Shown piece by piece: positions 7,766-15,707 of a stretch of DNA of 64,000 nt (its first letter is position 1; every line of letters begins with the position of its first letter). Under the pieces are notes generated by a model. The model ran no database searches, was not told the DNA's origin, and saw nothing but the letters and a program-made list of their open reading frames with translations. Position numbers and translations under genes: made by a program. The DNA comes from Candidatus Aenigmatarchaeota archaeon (lineage in GTDB: Archaea > Aenigmatarchaeota > Aenigmatarchaeia > GW2011-AR5). Where the stretch lies: NCBI GenBank assembly GCA_016180945.1, contig JACPAG010000001.1, forward strand, positions 83,900-147,899, given 5' to 3'.

Positions 7766-7945
7766 TCATCCTATGTAGCTGTCGTCCGGCAGAGAAATAT
7801 CGTCCTGTGTTATTTTCTCCTTTGTCTTTTTCTTCAGCCTGCCGTCTACCGGCCCCAGGTACCTGCTTGTGACTTTCTTTCCCCTTCTGATAGACTCGTA
7901 ATAGTAGCGCCTGCCGTTTATGACCTTGATGTGTTTGTTTGTCAT
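7766..7945 (-). CDS. small basic conserved protein, unknown function
   Basis: The 59-residue protein begins MTNKHIKVINGRRYYYESIR and continues GKKVTSRYLGP, a pattern seen in many small archaeal and transposon-associated proteins of unknown function. I take ATG 7945 because the residues before it are encoded by a repeated hairpin leader whose final 15 nt (GGTGTTTTGAAAATG) occurs twice. The acidic tail ends SLPDDSYIG. It converges with the histone gene. Function is not known. Confidence 0.6.
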   Translation of the reverse strand: MTNKHIKVINGRRYYYESIRRGKKVTSRYLGPVDGRLKKKTKEKITQDDISLPDDSYIG

Positions 7946-8095
7946 TTTCAAAACACCCAATATACTTCGTATATTGTAGTTTTGAAAAGTCATCTGCGGA
8001 TGACATTTTCAAAACACCTTCTATATTTCTGTTTTCTGCGGAGAACGAAGTTCTCCGAGATGCCAAATGGCATCTCATAGCCTATCTATCGCCAT
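7946..8095 (-). promoter_or_regulatory. L2: tandem double-hairpin leader of the small-protein gene
   Basis: Read on the minus strand, the region begins ATGGCGATAGAT at 8095, then has hairpins GAGATGCC-ATTT-GGCATCTC and GGAGAAC-TTC-GTTCTCC, then GGTGTTTTGAAAATG. A second unit follows with hairpins TCATC-CGCA-GATGA and CAATATAC-GAA-GTATATTG and ends with the same GGTGTTTTGAAAATG, whose ATG is the gene start. Its first codons (MAID, closing MAIDRL-stop) match the MAID/MALD openings of the 55-57 kb leaders. It has the same tandem arrangement as the leader of the MBL gene. Confidence 0.55.
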
Positions 8096-8099
8096 GGCA

Positions 8100-8196
8100 C
8101 CTATCATGAAGGACATAATTAATCGGACATTTTATAATGCCCTTCAGATATACCAAAGACATTATTTGTACGAAAATTAATGTCTTTGAGTATATA
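8100..8196 (-). mobile_element. R1: ~97-bp copy of the R three-way-junction repeat family
   Basis: On the minus strand it reads TATATACTCAAAGACATT at its start and ends GTCCTTCATGATAGG. It aligns along its length with R2 (28131-28229) and R3 (48812-48910): a terminal inverted pair, a first stem CAAAGACATT/AATGTCTTTG, a 7-nt linker, and a second stem GAAGG(G)CAT/ATGTCCTTC. It sits 16 nt beyond the stop of the glycosyltransferase gene at 8213, like the other copies that lie just past stop codons. Confidence 0.75.
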
Positions 8197-8212
8197 TAAA
8201 TTTTTATGTTCT

Positions 8213-9310
8213 TTACACTAGCATTTTGTACTCTTTGCCGATTCTCCTTACTATCGTGTCCCAGTCATAGGATTCGGACGTTCTCCGTCCGTTCCTCTCG
8301 AATTTTTTCCTTAATTTTTCGTCGTTCAGGAGAAGCTGGATTTTGTTTGCCAGTTCTGTTTCATCCCCTGTTTCCGTAAGGAAGCCGTTAACGCCGTTTT
8401 GTATGTAGTCTTTCGGCCCGTCCGTTTTGGTGGATATGACTGCTGTTCCACACCGCATAGACTCCAGAGGCACTATTCCAAAGTTCTCCCTCTTCGAAGG
8501 AAGCACGAGCATCGTTGCGGACTTGATGGATTTTATGAGGTCCCCGTGGCTTTTGTACGGATGTAAAAATTTTATTTTCTTTCCGGCGCCCAGAGAATCT
8601 GCAAGCCTTTCCAGCCTCTTCTTTTCCGATCCTTCGCCAATTATTTCCAATTCTGCACCTTCAAGCGTGCCGAATGCCCTTATCAGAAGATCCACGTTTT
8701 TTTGTGGCACCAGTCTGCCGGCATATAAAATCTTGTTGTCTCGCTTTTCCACACCCCTGACGCCGTCTATCTCTTTTGTGTCGATGCCGCTTGGTATAAC
8801 GTCTGCGTTCCGCATTTTCAGGATGTCCTTCATTTTATCCTTGACGGTTGTATTTAGCGTTATAACCTTGTCAAAAGGCATTTTGGCAGACATAAGCTCA
8901 AAAGGGAGCCCTAAAAAGCCGCCCAGGCCGTTCTGCATCTGCCGCCAGTCGCCGAAATATAAATCGTGGATAGTTGCAATAACGGGCTTTCCGGTCCTTT
9001 TGGAAGCCAGAGAACACGGAACCAGAGACATATGACCGTTGGCGTCGATTACGTCATAATTATTCTTCAAAAGTTTTCTGTAGAGAGAGACCCAATAACT
9101 AAGACAGGCGGCATAATTCCTTTTTGGTGGTCTGATAATGGTTGGGTGGCTTACCTGCACTACATCTAACTCCGGCGTATAAACCGGAGAAGAGGACGTG
9201 TAAACGGTAACGTCAAAGCCGTACTTGGGCAGCCTTCTGGCCATCTCGTATACGCGTCGTTCCACGCCATAAAGAGGGTAGAGGACTTCTGTGCACAGCG
9301 CTATTTTCAT
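8213..9310 (-). CDS. glycosyltransferase family 4
   Basis: The 365-residue protein has the two-Rossmann GT-B architecture. The N-terminus MKIALCTEVLYPLYGVERRVYE has the acceptor-site glycine-poor loop, ILYAGRLVPQKNVDLLIRAF near 190-210 opens the donor domain, and SKRENFGIVPLESMRCG near 285-302 is the E-x7-E donor-nucleotide motif. It would transfer a sugar from a nucleotide donor to a lipid-linked glycan on the cytoplasmic face. It is the first gene of the polysaccharide island and is divergent from the radical SAM gene at 9428. Sugar specificity cannot be read. Confidence 0.88.
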   Translation of the reverse strand: MKIALCTEVLYPLYGVERRVYEMARRLPKYGFDVTVYTSSSPVYTPELDVVQVSHPTIIRPPKRNYAACLSYWVSLYRKLLKNNYDVIDANGHMSLVPCSLASKRTGKPVIATIHDLYFGDWRQMQNGLGGFLGLPFELMSAKMPFDKVITLNTTVKDKMKDILKMRNADVIPSGIDTKEIDGVRGVEKRDNKILYAGRLVPQKNVDLLIRAFGTLEGAELEIIGEGSEKKRLERLADSLGAGKKIKFLHPYKSHGDLIKSIKSATMLVLPSKRENFGIVPLESMRCGTAVISTKTDGPKDYIQNGVNGFLTETGDETELANKIQLLLNDEKLRKKFERNGRRTSESYDWDTIVRRIGKEYKMLV

Positions 9311-9427
9311 GCTTACACTAGATTTAACAAGGATTAAAACTCTTGAAATAGGACAAATTTAAAAATCTCGGGAAACTTTAAATCCTGAAATCTTACTAAT
9401 GTTATCTGTATTAAGAAAGGTGATTCT

Positions 9428-11194
9428 ATCAGGTTAGTTTTGATTGATCCAAAAGGCGTCTGGGAAGGGCTTAACAACGGACTTGCGTATATAGCGTCCA
9501 GCGTCAGAAATGACAATAGCATCAGGGTTATAGACTTTGTTAACCAGCCAGGAAGCATTGATGAAAGGCTGCAGGCCGTTAAAGAAGCGGATTTTGTAGG
9601 CATTTCTGTCAAGTCGTTTACCATGCTGGAATCCATAATGGTCGCAAACAAAGTTAGGGAAATAAATCCGGACGCAAATATCATAGCCGGCGGCCCCCAC
9701 GTCATCGTAGACGGTTTTAATTTTCTAAAAGATAATCCCGTCTTTGATATGGGAGTGATTGGAGAAGCGGAAACGACATTCAAAGAAATTGTTTCTGGCA
9801 AAGATTGCAGGCAGATAGCGGGCCTTATTTATCGCGACGGAGGATTGAAGCAAAATCCAGCGAGAGGCTGGATGACCGACTTGGACAGCATTCCGTTCCC
9901 GATATACGACGATTTCGATTCCGTCAATATAAACGGGAAAATAAAACCCATAGAAAACTGGCCGCTGGTTACGTCACGAGGATGTCCCTATACTTGCACA
10001 TACTGTTTTGATGGCGATATGCTAGTACGTACCGAAACCGGAATGACCAAAATAAAAGACGTTGCAATAGGAGAAAAAGTCATTACTGATAAAGGAAACT
10101 GGAAAAGGGTTGTAAGAACATATGTACATGCTTATTACGGTAAAATGCTCAAAATTTTTGTAGAAGGCAAAGAACCAATAGTAGCCACACCAAATCATAA
10201 GGTTAAGGTCTTTAGAACGAATTACAAAATGGTTCGCGCAGACGAGCTAGTGGTAGGAGATATTGTAATAGAGATTGTACCAGCAGCCATGTCTGTTTTA
10301 GACCATGGTGAGCAAAAATTAATTATAAGGCATAAATCAAATGAAGTTTTGTTAAAGATAGAGACACTAGAAGAAGTAGATTTTTCAGGAAATGTTTATA
10401 ATGTAGAAGTTGAAGATGATCATACTTATACTGTAAATGGTATTGCAGTTTCGAACTGCAATGTCCCTGTTGTCATCGGCCGGAAGTTCCGGACACGCAG
10501 CGGCAAAAATATAGTTGAAGAATTATTCTACGCCAAAGAGAAATACAAAAGCAAAGAGTTTAAAGTCCTTGACGACAATTTCACGCTTCTCATGGACAGG
10601 GCAAAAGACATATGCAAGCTGTTTATAGATGAGAAAATTGATATGGAATGGACATGCCCAAACGGAATCCGTGCCGACCGCTTGGACGAAGAGCTTTGCA
10701 GGCTCATGAAGGAAGCCGGCTGTTATTCCATGTCCATCGGCGTCGAGTCTGGAGACCAGGAAGTTTTTGACAAAATCAAGAAAGGGGAAAAGCTGGCAGA
10801 CGTGGAGCATGGAATTCGTTTAGCGCAAGCCGCCGGCATAAAAGTCCACGGCTTCTTTATCATAGGACTTATAGGTTCTACATACGAAGCGGACATGAGA
10901 AGCATAGAATTTGCAAAGCGGCTCGGCATAAGCGCTTCATGGGGCATTCTTGTTCCTTATCCGGGAACAGAAGTATGGGAACAGATTAAGGCGGACAAGA
11001 ACGCAAGATTATTGCGCGACTGGAAAGAAGGGTTTCACATCGGCGCAAGACCAAAGCCGGTATTCGATACGCCGGATTACACAGCCGAAGAGCGCGTGCG
11101 CGCCTATTACAAAGCTAATATGTCGACGATAAAGAAACGTGACATTCCGCGCGCCGCAAAGATGATAATAAAAGGATTGATAACCGGGAAATGA
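9428..11194 (+). CDS. B12-binding radical SAM protein interrupted by a mini-intein
   Basis: The precursor is about 588 residues, about 437 after splicing. Residues about 1-130 form a cobalamin-binding Rossmann domain with the IAGGPHV motif. The radical SAM barrel starts with GCPYTCTYC, the CX3CX2C cluster, whose third cysteine is displaced by the intein at 10004-10456. The expected N-terminus (RLVLIDPKG) is preceded by ATC at 9428, three nt after GGTGAT, so ATC seems to be the start; the first usable standard codon is TTG 9440, which drops a beta strand. Family members modify lipids, sugars or cofactors; the target here is unknown. Methyltransferase and Wzx genes follow. Confidence 0.85.
   Translation: MRLVLIDPKGVWEGLNNGLAYIASSVRNDNSIRVIDFVNQPGSIDERLQAVKEADFVGISVKSFTMLESIMVANKVREINPDANIIAGGPHVIVDGFNFLKDNPVFDMGVIGEAETTFKEIVSGKDCRQIAGLIYRDGGLKQNPARGWMTDLDSIPFPIYDDFDSVNINGKIKPIENWPLVTSRGCPYTCTYCFDGDMLVRTETGMTKIKDVAIGEKVITDKGNWKRVVRTYVHAYYGKMLKIFVEGKEPIVATPNHKVKVFRTNYKMVRADELVVGDIVIEIVPAAMSVLDHGEQKLIIRHKSNEVLLKIETLEEVDFSGNVYNVEVEDDHTYTVNGIAVSNCNVPVVIGRKFRTRSGKNIVEELFYAKEKYKSKEFKVLDDNFTLLMDRAKDICKLFIDEKIDMEWTCPNGIRADRLDEELCRLMKEAGCYSMSIGVESGDQEVFDKIKKGEKLADVEHGIRLAQAAGIKVHGFFIIGLIGSTYEADMRSIEFAKRLGISASWGILVPYPGTEVWEQIKADKNARLLRDWKEGFHIGARPKPVFDTPDYTAEERVRAYYKANMSTIKKRDIPRAAKMIIKGLITGK
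10004..10456 (+). mobile_element. 151-aa mini-intein in the radical SAM cluster motif
   Basis: The insert begins CFDGDMLVRTETG (block A, nucleophile Cys1), has GKEPIVATPNHKV (block B with TxxH), and ends VYNVEVEDDHTYTV then NGIAVSN followed by host Cys (blocks F and G). The terminal Asn and +1 Cys are intact; the penultimate residue is Ser instead of the usual His. No endonuclease domain is present. Base composition is visibly more AT-rich than the host. Splicing would restore GCPYTCTYCNVPVV, so the +1 splicing nucleophile is also the third Fe-S ligand. Confidence 0.93.
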
Positions 11195-11219
11195 ATAAAA
11201 TTAATTTCTGAGTGAGATT

Positions 11220-11789
11220 ATGGTTTCAAGCTATAATGAAAAAAAGAAACACGTTAGAATTAACCTCGGTTGCGGTTGGAATAAACTGGAAGGCTACATA
11301 AACTGCGACATAGACCCGCAAGTGAAGCCTGACAAGATCGTGGATTTGTCAAAAAGACTTCCTTTCAAAACAAATTCTGTTGACGAAGTTTTCACCTCCC
11401 ACACATTAGAGCATATTCCCCAAGAGATCCTCGTCAATGTAACGCTGCCCGAAATCTGGCGCGTATGCAAAAAGGGGGCAAAAGTAAAAATTGTAGTGCC
11501 GTATATGGACGCTCAGCCCGTGCTGAATCACTACGTCAGATTCAGCGAAGATACATTCAACAATTGGTGCAGGCCTTGCTACCAAACTAATGTTAAAAAT
11601 AGCGATACATTCCCATTCGAGTTCAGTTTTCATGTTGAGAAAATAGAGCTTGGCAAAAGCGCTATTTGGGGCTGGCTACATTCACTGATCCCTCTGAAGG
11701 TTTGGCATGGCTTGTGGACCCATCTTATAGGCGAAATAAGAGCGTACTTGGTTGTTAACAAAGATCTAAATACGAAATACACCCAATAG
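11220..11789 (+). CDS. class I SAM-dependent methyltransferase
   Basis: The 189-residue protein has motif I as INLGCGWNKLEGYINCDID (residues about 14-32) and a post-motif EVFTSHTLEHIP typical of Methyltransf_11-like enzymes found in polysaccharide clusters. It would use S-adenosylmethionine, with a glycan or nucleotide sugar as a possible acceptor. It starts at ATG 11220 behind GTGAGATT, 25 nt after the radical SAM gene, and is likely in one transcript with it. Confidence 0.8.
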   Translation: MVSSYNEKKKHVRINLGCGWNKLEGYINCDIDPQVKPDKIVDLSKRLPFKTNSVDEVFTSHTLEHIPQEILVNVTLPEIWRVCKKGAKVKIVVPYMDAQPVLNHYVRFSEDTFNNWCRPCYQTNVKNSDTFPFEFSFHVEKIELGKSAIWGWLHSLIPLKVWHGLWTHLIGEIRAYLVVNKDLNTKYTQ

Positions 11790-11886
11790 TTAGTGGGAGA
11801 ACAAATATTGGTATAGTTATAGTGGAGAAACAAACAAACGGTTAACTATTTATGCGGCAGCAATTTAAAATTCGCAGGTTTTACTG

Positions 11887-13398
11887 ATGTCATTAAACAA
11901 TATAGCCAAAAACAGCGGCACGGTTCTTCTGCTTTCCTTTACGGCCACTGTTATCGGTTATCTTCTTAGGCTCTTCCTTGCAAGAAATCTATCCTTGAGT
12001 GAGTACGGTCTTTTCTACGCCGTGCTCGTGTTTGTTGGATTCTTTGCAACGTTCCGTGATCCAGGTCTTGGCACGGCCTTGGCCAAATTCATACCCGAAT
12101 TCATGGTTAAAAAACAGCTAGGACGCGTTAAGGCATCAATATTTTTTGTTTCGATTGTCCAGATACTCTTGGGTCTTATAATTGTTGTGCCGATATTTTT
12201 GTTTTCTGACTGGATAGCAATAAACTATTTCGGAACGGCAACGGCTGCGCTTCCCATCAAACTTATTTCACTATCGTTCCTTATTAGTATCGTGATGTCA
12301 TTGCTGCAAACAATCTTTCAAGGGCTTGAAAAGATGTTTTATTTTGCTGCTGTCGAGCCTTTACGGCTTTCTATTGTCTTTATTATTTCGTTTTTGCTTA
12401 TTAGCACCGGCCTCGCAGGACCTGCATACGGCTATTTGATAGCCCCGATAATTGTTTCTGTTATTTTGTTTGCTGTACTTCTGAGGGCATCACCGCTACT
12501 GAGGGCGAAGGCAGAAATAGACAAAGCCCTTATCAGAAAATTATTCTTCTTCGGTCTGCCGCTGTTTATTGGCGGATTAGGATCGGTACTGATAAGCTAC
12601 ATGGATACAATAATATTGACACTTTTCAGGTCTCTGGATGAAGTAGGCTTGTACCAAGCAGCGCTGCCGACTTCACAATTGCTGTGGTTTTTCATAGGTG
12701 GCATAGGCTCTGTTCTGTTACCCACGGTCTCCGGCTTATGGAGTGACGGCAGAAAAGAAGATGTAAGCAACGGCATACTAATACTCACAAAAATTCTTTT
12801 CATGATTATAGTACCGCTCGCAATTCTTTTTGTTGCGTTTCCAGAGATTATACTGCGCATACTGTTTGGAGAAACATTTGTAGCCGCCAGCCAGAGTTTG
12901 CAAATACTGGCCATAGGTTCAATATTTTACACATTCTACTTTATGTTCGGTTTGATTTTGATAGCCATAGGAAAGTCAACTACCTATACAAAATTGTTGT
13001 TTAGTGTAGGTGGCATAGGAATGATTTTGAATATTATTCTGACGCCTATATTTGGAATCACAGGTGCCGCACTATCGACAAGTATTTCCTATACTGTTGG
13101 TCTGATTCTGGCAATTGTTTATGCGAAAAAATTTGTTGCGATAAAGTTTCCACTCTCCGGAATGGTGAAAGCCCTGCTGGGCGGGATTATAGTGCTCATC
13201 TTGATCTCGGCTGTTAAGGCATCCTTGGATTTAGACCCACTATCAGAGATCTTTATAGCAGGAATAGCAAGCGTAGTAATGTACACGACCTTTGCACTAA
13301 GATTTATCATAAATAAAGGCGATTTAAAAATCTTGTCGGCAATAGGTATCAGATTGCCGGTGTCTCTTAGTAAAAGGCTGGAAAAAACGCTGAAATGA
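11887..13398 (+). CDS. Wzx-like polysaccharide flippase (MOP superfamily)
   Basis: The 503-residue protein has about 14 predicted membrane segments across its length and begins MSLNNIAKNSGTVLLLSF followed by an LRLFLARNLSLSEYGLFYAV segment, characteristic of the RfbX/Wzx branch of the multidrug/oligosaccharidyl-lipid exporter superfamily. It would flip the lipid-linked repeat unit to the outer face of the membrane. It is followed 10 nt later by an SDR epimerase gene. Its presence implies export of a whole preassembled oligosaccharide. Confidence 0.88.
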   Translation: MSLNNIAKNSGTVLLLSFTATVIGYLLRLFLARNLSLSEYGLFYAVLVFVGFFATFRDPGLGTALAKFIPEFMVKKQLGRVKASIFFVSIVQILLGLIIVVPIFLFSDWIAINYFGTATAALPIKLISLSFLISIVMSLLQTIFQGLEKMFYFAAVEPLRLSIVFIISFLLISTGLAGPAYGYLIAPIIVSVILFAVLLRASPLLRAKAEIDKALIRKLFFFGLPLFIGGLGSVLISYMDTIILTLFRSLDEVGLYQAALPTSQLLWFFIGGIGSVLLPTVSGLWSDGRKEDVSNGILILTKILFMIIVPLAILFVAFPEIILRILFGETFVAASQSLQILAIGSIFYTFYFMFGLILIAIGKSTTYTKLLFSVGGIGMILNIILTPIFGITGAALSTSISYTVGLILAIVYAKKFVAIKFPLSGMVKALLGGIIVLILISAVKASLDLDPLSEIFIAGIASVVMYTTFALRFIINKGDLKILSAIGIRLPVSLSKRLEKTLK

Positions 13399-13408
13399 GT
13401 GTATCTTC

Positions 13409-14350
13409 ATGAAAGCATTTGTAACAGGCGGCACAGGTTTCATAGGCTCGAAGCTTGTGGATAAGCTTATAGAAAGAGGAGACATGGTAACAGTATACGA
13501 TAACCTTAGCTCAGGCAAAATAGAGTTTATTGAAAATCACAAAACCAGTAAAAACTTCACCTTTATCAAGAGCGACCTTTTGGATTTTCATACCCTGAGC
13601 AAGTCGATGAAAGGCCACGACATAGTTTTCCACTTAGCCGCCAACGCAGATATACGCTATGGCACAGAACATCCGCGGCACGACCTTGAACAAAACCTTC
13701 TAGTCACGCACAACGTTCTTGAGGCAATGCGCCAAAACAGCATTAAAAAATTAGTGTTCTCTTCTACATCAGCAGTCTTCGGGGCACCGTCTGTTATACC
13801 AACGCCTGAAGATTATGGCCCAGCCCTGCCAGCTTCCTTATACGGTGCTAGCAAGCTGTCTTGCGAGGCATTTGTTTCAGCGTACTCTAACCTGTATGGC
13901 ATACAGTCGTGGATTTTCCGTTTTGCAAATGTTATCGGCCAGCGGGTGACGCATGGCATACTTTACGATTTTTTGCAGAAATTGAAAAAGAACCCAGAAG
14001 AATTGGAGATTCTTGGAGATGGGGAACAGGAAAAATCTTATCTTTATGACGAAGACTGCATAGACGCCATGCTTTACGTTACCGAACGGGCAAACGAAAG
14101 GATAAGTGTTTTTAACATCGGTTCCGACGACCAGATAAAGGTGAAGAAAATAGCACGGATAGTTGTGGAGGCGCTCGGCATAAATCCAAAATTTAATTTT
14201 ACTGGGGGGTCTATCGGATGGAAAGGCGACGTGTCAAAAATGCAGCTGGATACGAAAAAGATACTAAGCCTCGGCTGGAAGCCTAAATACAATTCTGAAG
14301 AAGCAATCCGGATGTCTGTCCGTGGATTGAAAGAGCTGTTCAGGATTTAG
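13409..14350 (+). CDS. NAD-dependent sugar-nucleotide epimerase/dehydratase (extended SDR)
   Basis: The 313-residue protein has the TGGTGFIGSKL nucleotide-binding loop at residues 6-16, SSTSAVFG with the catalytic Ser/Thr near 115, and YGASK with Tyr-Lys near 145. It belongs to the UDP-glucose 4-epimerase-like extended SDRs, which act on nucleotide sugars in the cytosol. The start ATG 13409 lies just past the wzx stop. C4 epimerase is the best guess; oxidation or dehydration cannot be excluded. Confidence 0.83.
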   Translation: MKAFVTGGTGFIGSKLVDKLIERGDMVTVYDNLSSGKIEFIENHKTSKNFTFIKSDLLDFHTLSKSMKGHDIVFHLAANADIRYGTEHPRHDLEQNLLVTHNVLEAMRQNSIKKLVFSSTSAVFGAPSVIPTPEDYGPALPASLYGASKLSCEAFVSAYSNLYGIQSWIFRFANVIGQRVTHGILYDFLQKLKKNPEELEILGDGEQEKSYLYDEDCIDAMLYVTERANERISVFNIGSDDQIKVKKIARIVVEALGINPKFNFTGGSIGWKGDVSKMQLDTKKILSLGWKPKYNSEEAIRMSVRGLKELFRI

Positions 14351-14358
14351 TCCGTTGT

Positions 14359-14637
14359 TCAAGTACCTTCCTTCACAAAATCTATGACATGAATATAATT
14401 CGGCATCGGTATGTACAGCATAAACCAGCCGGCCATCAATGGCAGCTTTCTAAGTTCCTCTTTTCCTGAAACAGGTTTGCCGAGATTCGGATAAAGCTGA
14501 ACAACCTTGTATTTGTCGTGAAGTGCATTCATCACGTCTAATAGGACCGTATCCTTCGCACCATTGGCGATTTCTTTAGCCGCCATTGAGTTCATTTCGG
14601 CATACTTTTTCTTTGCCTCTTCCGAAAGGATTATCAT
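14359..14637 (-). CDS. hypothetical protein, faint RelE/ParE resemblance
   Basis: The 92-residue protein starts MIILSEEAKKKYAEM and ends GWFMLYIPMPNYIHVIDFVKEGT. The alternating C-terminal strands after an LRKLPLMAGW segment resemble the RelE/ParE toxin fold, but no antitoxin gene is adjacent. It lies on the opposite strand between two SDR genes. I am not confident of the family. Confidence 0.5.
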   Translation of the reverse strand: MIILSEEAKKKYAEMNSMAAKEIANGAKDTVLLDVMNALHDKYKVVQLYPNLGKPVSGKEELRKLPLMAGWFMLYIPMPNYIHVIDFVKEGT

Positions 14638-14704
14638 GCATCAACTATTGCAAATAGTTTTTTATACGTATGTCTGATTAAAACAATCCACTAAGGTGAT
14701 ACTT

Positions 14705-15628
14705 ATGAGATTTCTTATAACAGGCGGTGCCGGCTTTATAGGGCGCTGGGTCGTCAAGCGCCTTATTGAGGAAGGTCATCACGTAGACGTCATAGACAAC
14801 CTGTCCAACAGCTCCAGGGCCAATCTAGCTGAGTTCGAAGGGACGGAATGCCTGAAGAATTTTGTCGTTGGTGATGTATGCAGCAAAGAAGCCGTCGGAA
14901 AGCTCTTTGATAACAATCCTGACGTATGCATACATCTGGCGGCCCAGATTAATGTGCAGGAAAGCATCAATAACCCGGAAAAATCGTTTTCCGTGAACGT
15001 CGAAGGCACCAGAAACATACTGGAAGCAGCGAGAAAAAACGGGACAAAGGTTGCAGTCGTGAGCACATGCATGGTTTACGATACAGGTACAGCTATGACC
15101 GAAACAAGCCGTTTGAATCCCAGGTCACCATACGCCGAGTCTAAGCTGCATGCCGAGAAACTGGCCCTGGGGTATTGGAAGAAATACCAGCTTCCTGTAA
15201 CCATACTCAGGCCTTTCAACACATACGGGCCTTTCCAGCGCAGCGATGCGGAAGGTGGTGTTGTGTCAATATTCGTGAAGAATTCTATCAGAAATGAACC
15301 GATAAACATATTCGGCTCCGGAGAGCAGACCCGCGATCTGCTCTATGTTGAAGACTGTGCGTCATTCATACTGGAAGCCGCGTTATCCGGCGATGCAGTT
15401 GGCGAGGTAATAAATGCCGGTACTGGAAGGGAAGTCTCGATAAACCAGCTTGCAGAAATGATAGCAAACGGCCCGGTAAAGCATGTAAATCATCCGCATC
15501 CGGAAAGCGAAATAACGCGCCTTGTTTGCGATTATTCAAAAGCCAGAAGCCTTCTCGGCTGGCAGCCAAAAACGTCCTTGGAAGACGGAATAAAAAAACT
15601 TAGGGCATGGATGCTCAGTCATTCCTAA
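14705..15628 (+). CDS. NAD-dependent sugar-nucleotide epimerase/dehydratase (extended SDR)
   Basis: The protein is 307 residues from ATG 14705, four nt behind GGTGAT; the GTG at 14696 belongs to the Shine-Dalgarno. It carries TGGAGFIGRWV at the N-terminus and ILRPFNTYGPFQ near 165. The usual YxxxK is YAESK near 145. It is most similar in pattern to UDP-glucose 4-epimerase or GDP-mannose 4,6-dehydratase relatives. A fragment of the R repeat starts 2 nt past its stop. Confidence 0.83.
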   Translation: MRFLITGGAGFIGRWVVKRLIEEGHHVDVIDNLSNSSRANLAEFEGTECLKNFVVGDVCSKEAVGKLFDNNPDVCIHLAAQINVQESINNPEKSFSVNVEGTRNILEAARKNGTKVAVVSTCMVYDTGTAMTETSRLNPRSPYAESKLHAEKLALGYWKKYQLPVTILRPFNTYGPFQRSDAEGGVVSIFVKNSIRNEPINIFGSGEQTRDLLYVEDCASFILEAALSGDAVGEVINAGTGREVSINQLAEMIANGPVKHVNHPHPESEITRLVCDYSKARSLLGWQPKTSLEDGIKKLRAWMLSHS

Positions 15629-15630
15629 AA

Positions 15631-15652
15631 TATAATGCCTTTGAGTATAGAA
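15631..15652 (-). repeat. terminal fragment of the R repeat family
   Basis: Read on the minus strand it is TTCTATACTCAAAGGCATTA, matching the first about 20 nt of R2 except for one substitution. Like full copies it lies directly past a stop codon. It appears to be a decayed or truncated copy. Confidence 0.5.
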
Positions 15653-15707
15653 CCATAAGTAATTTAAACCGCCCGCTGTTAAATACCTTAGTCGGATAGT
15701 GATAGAC

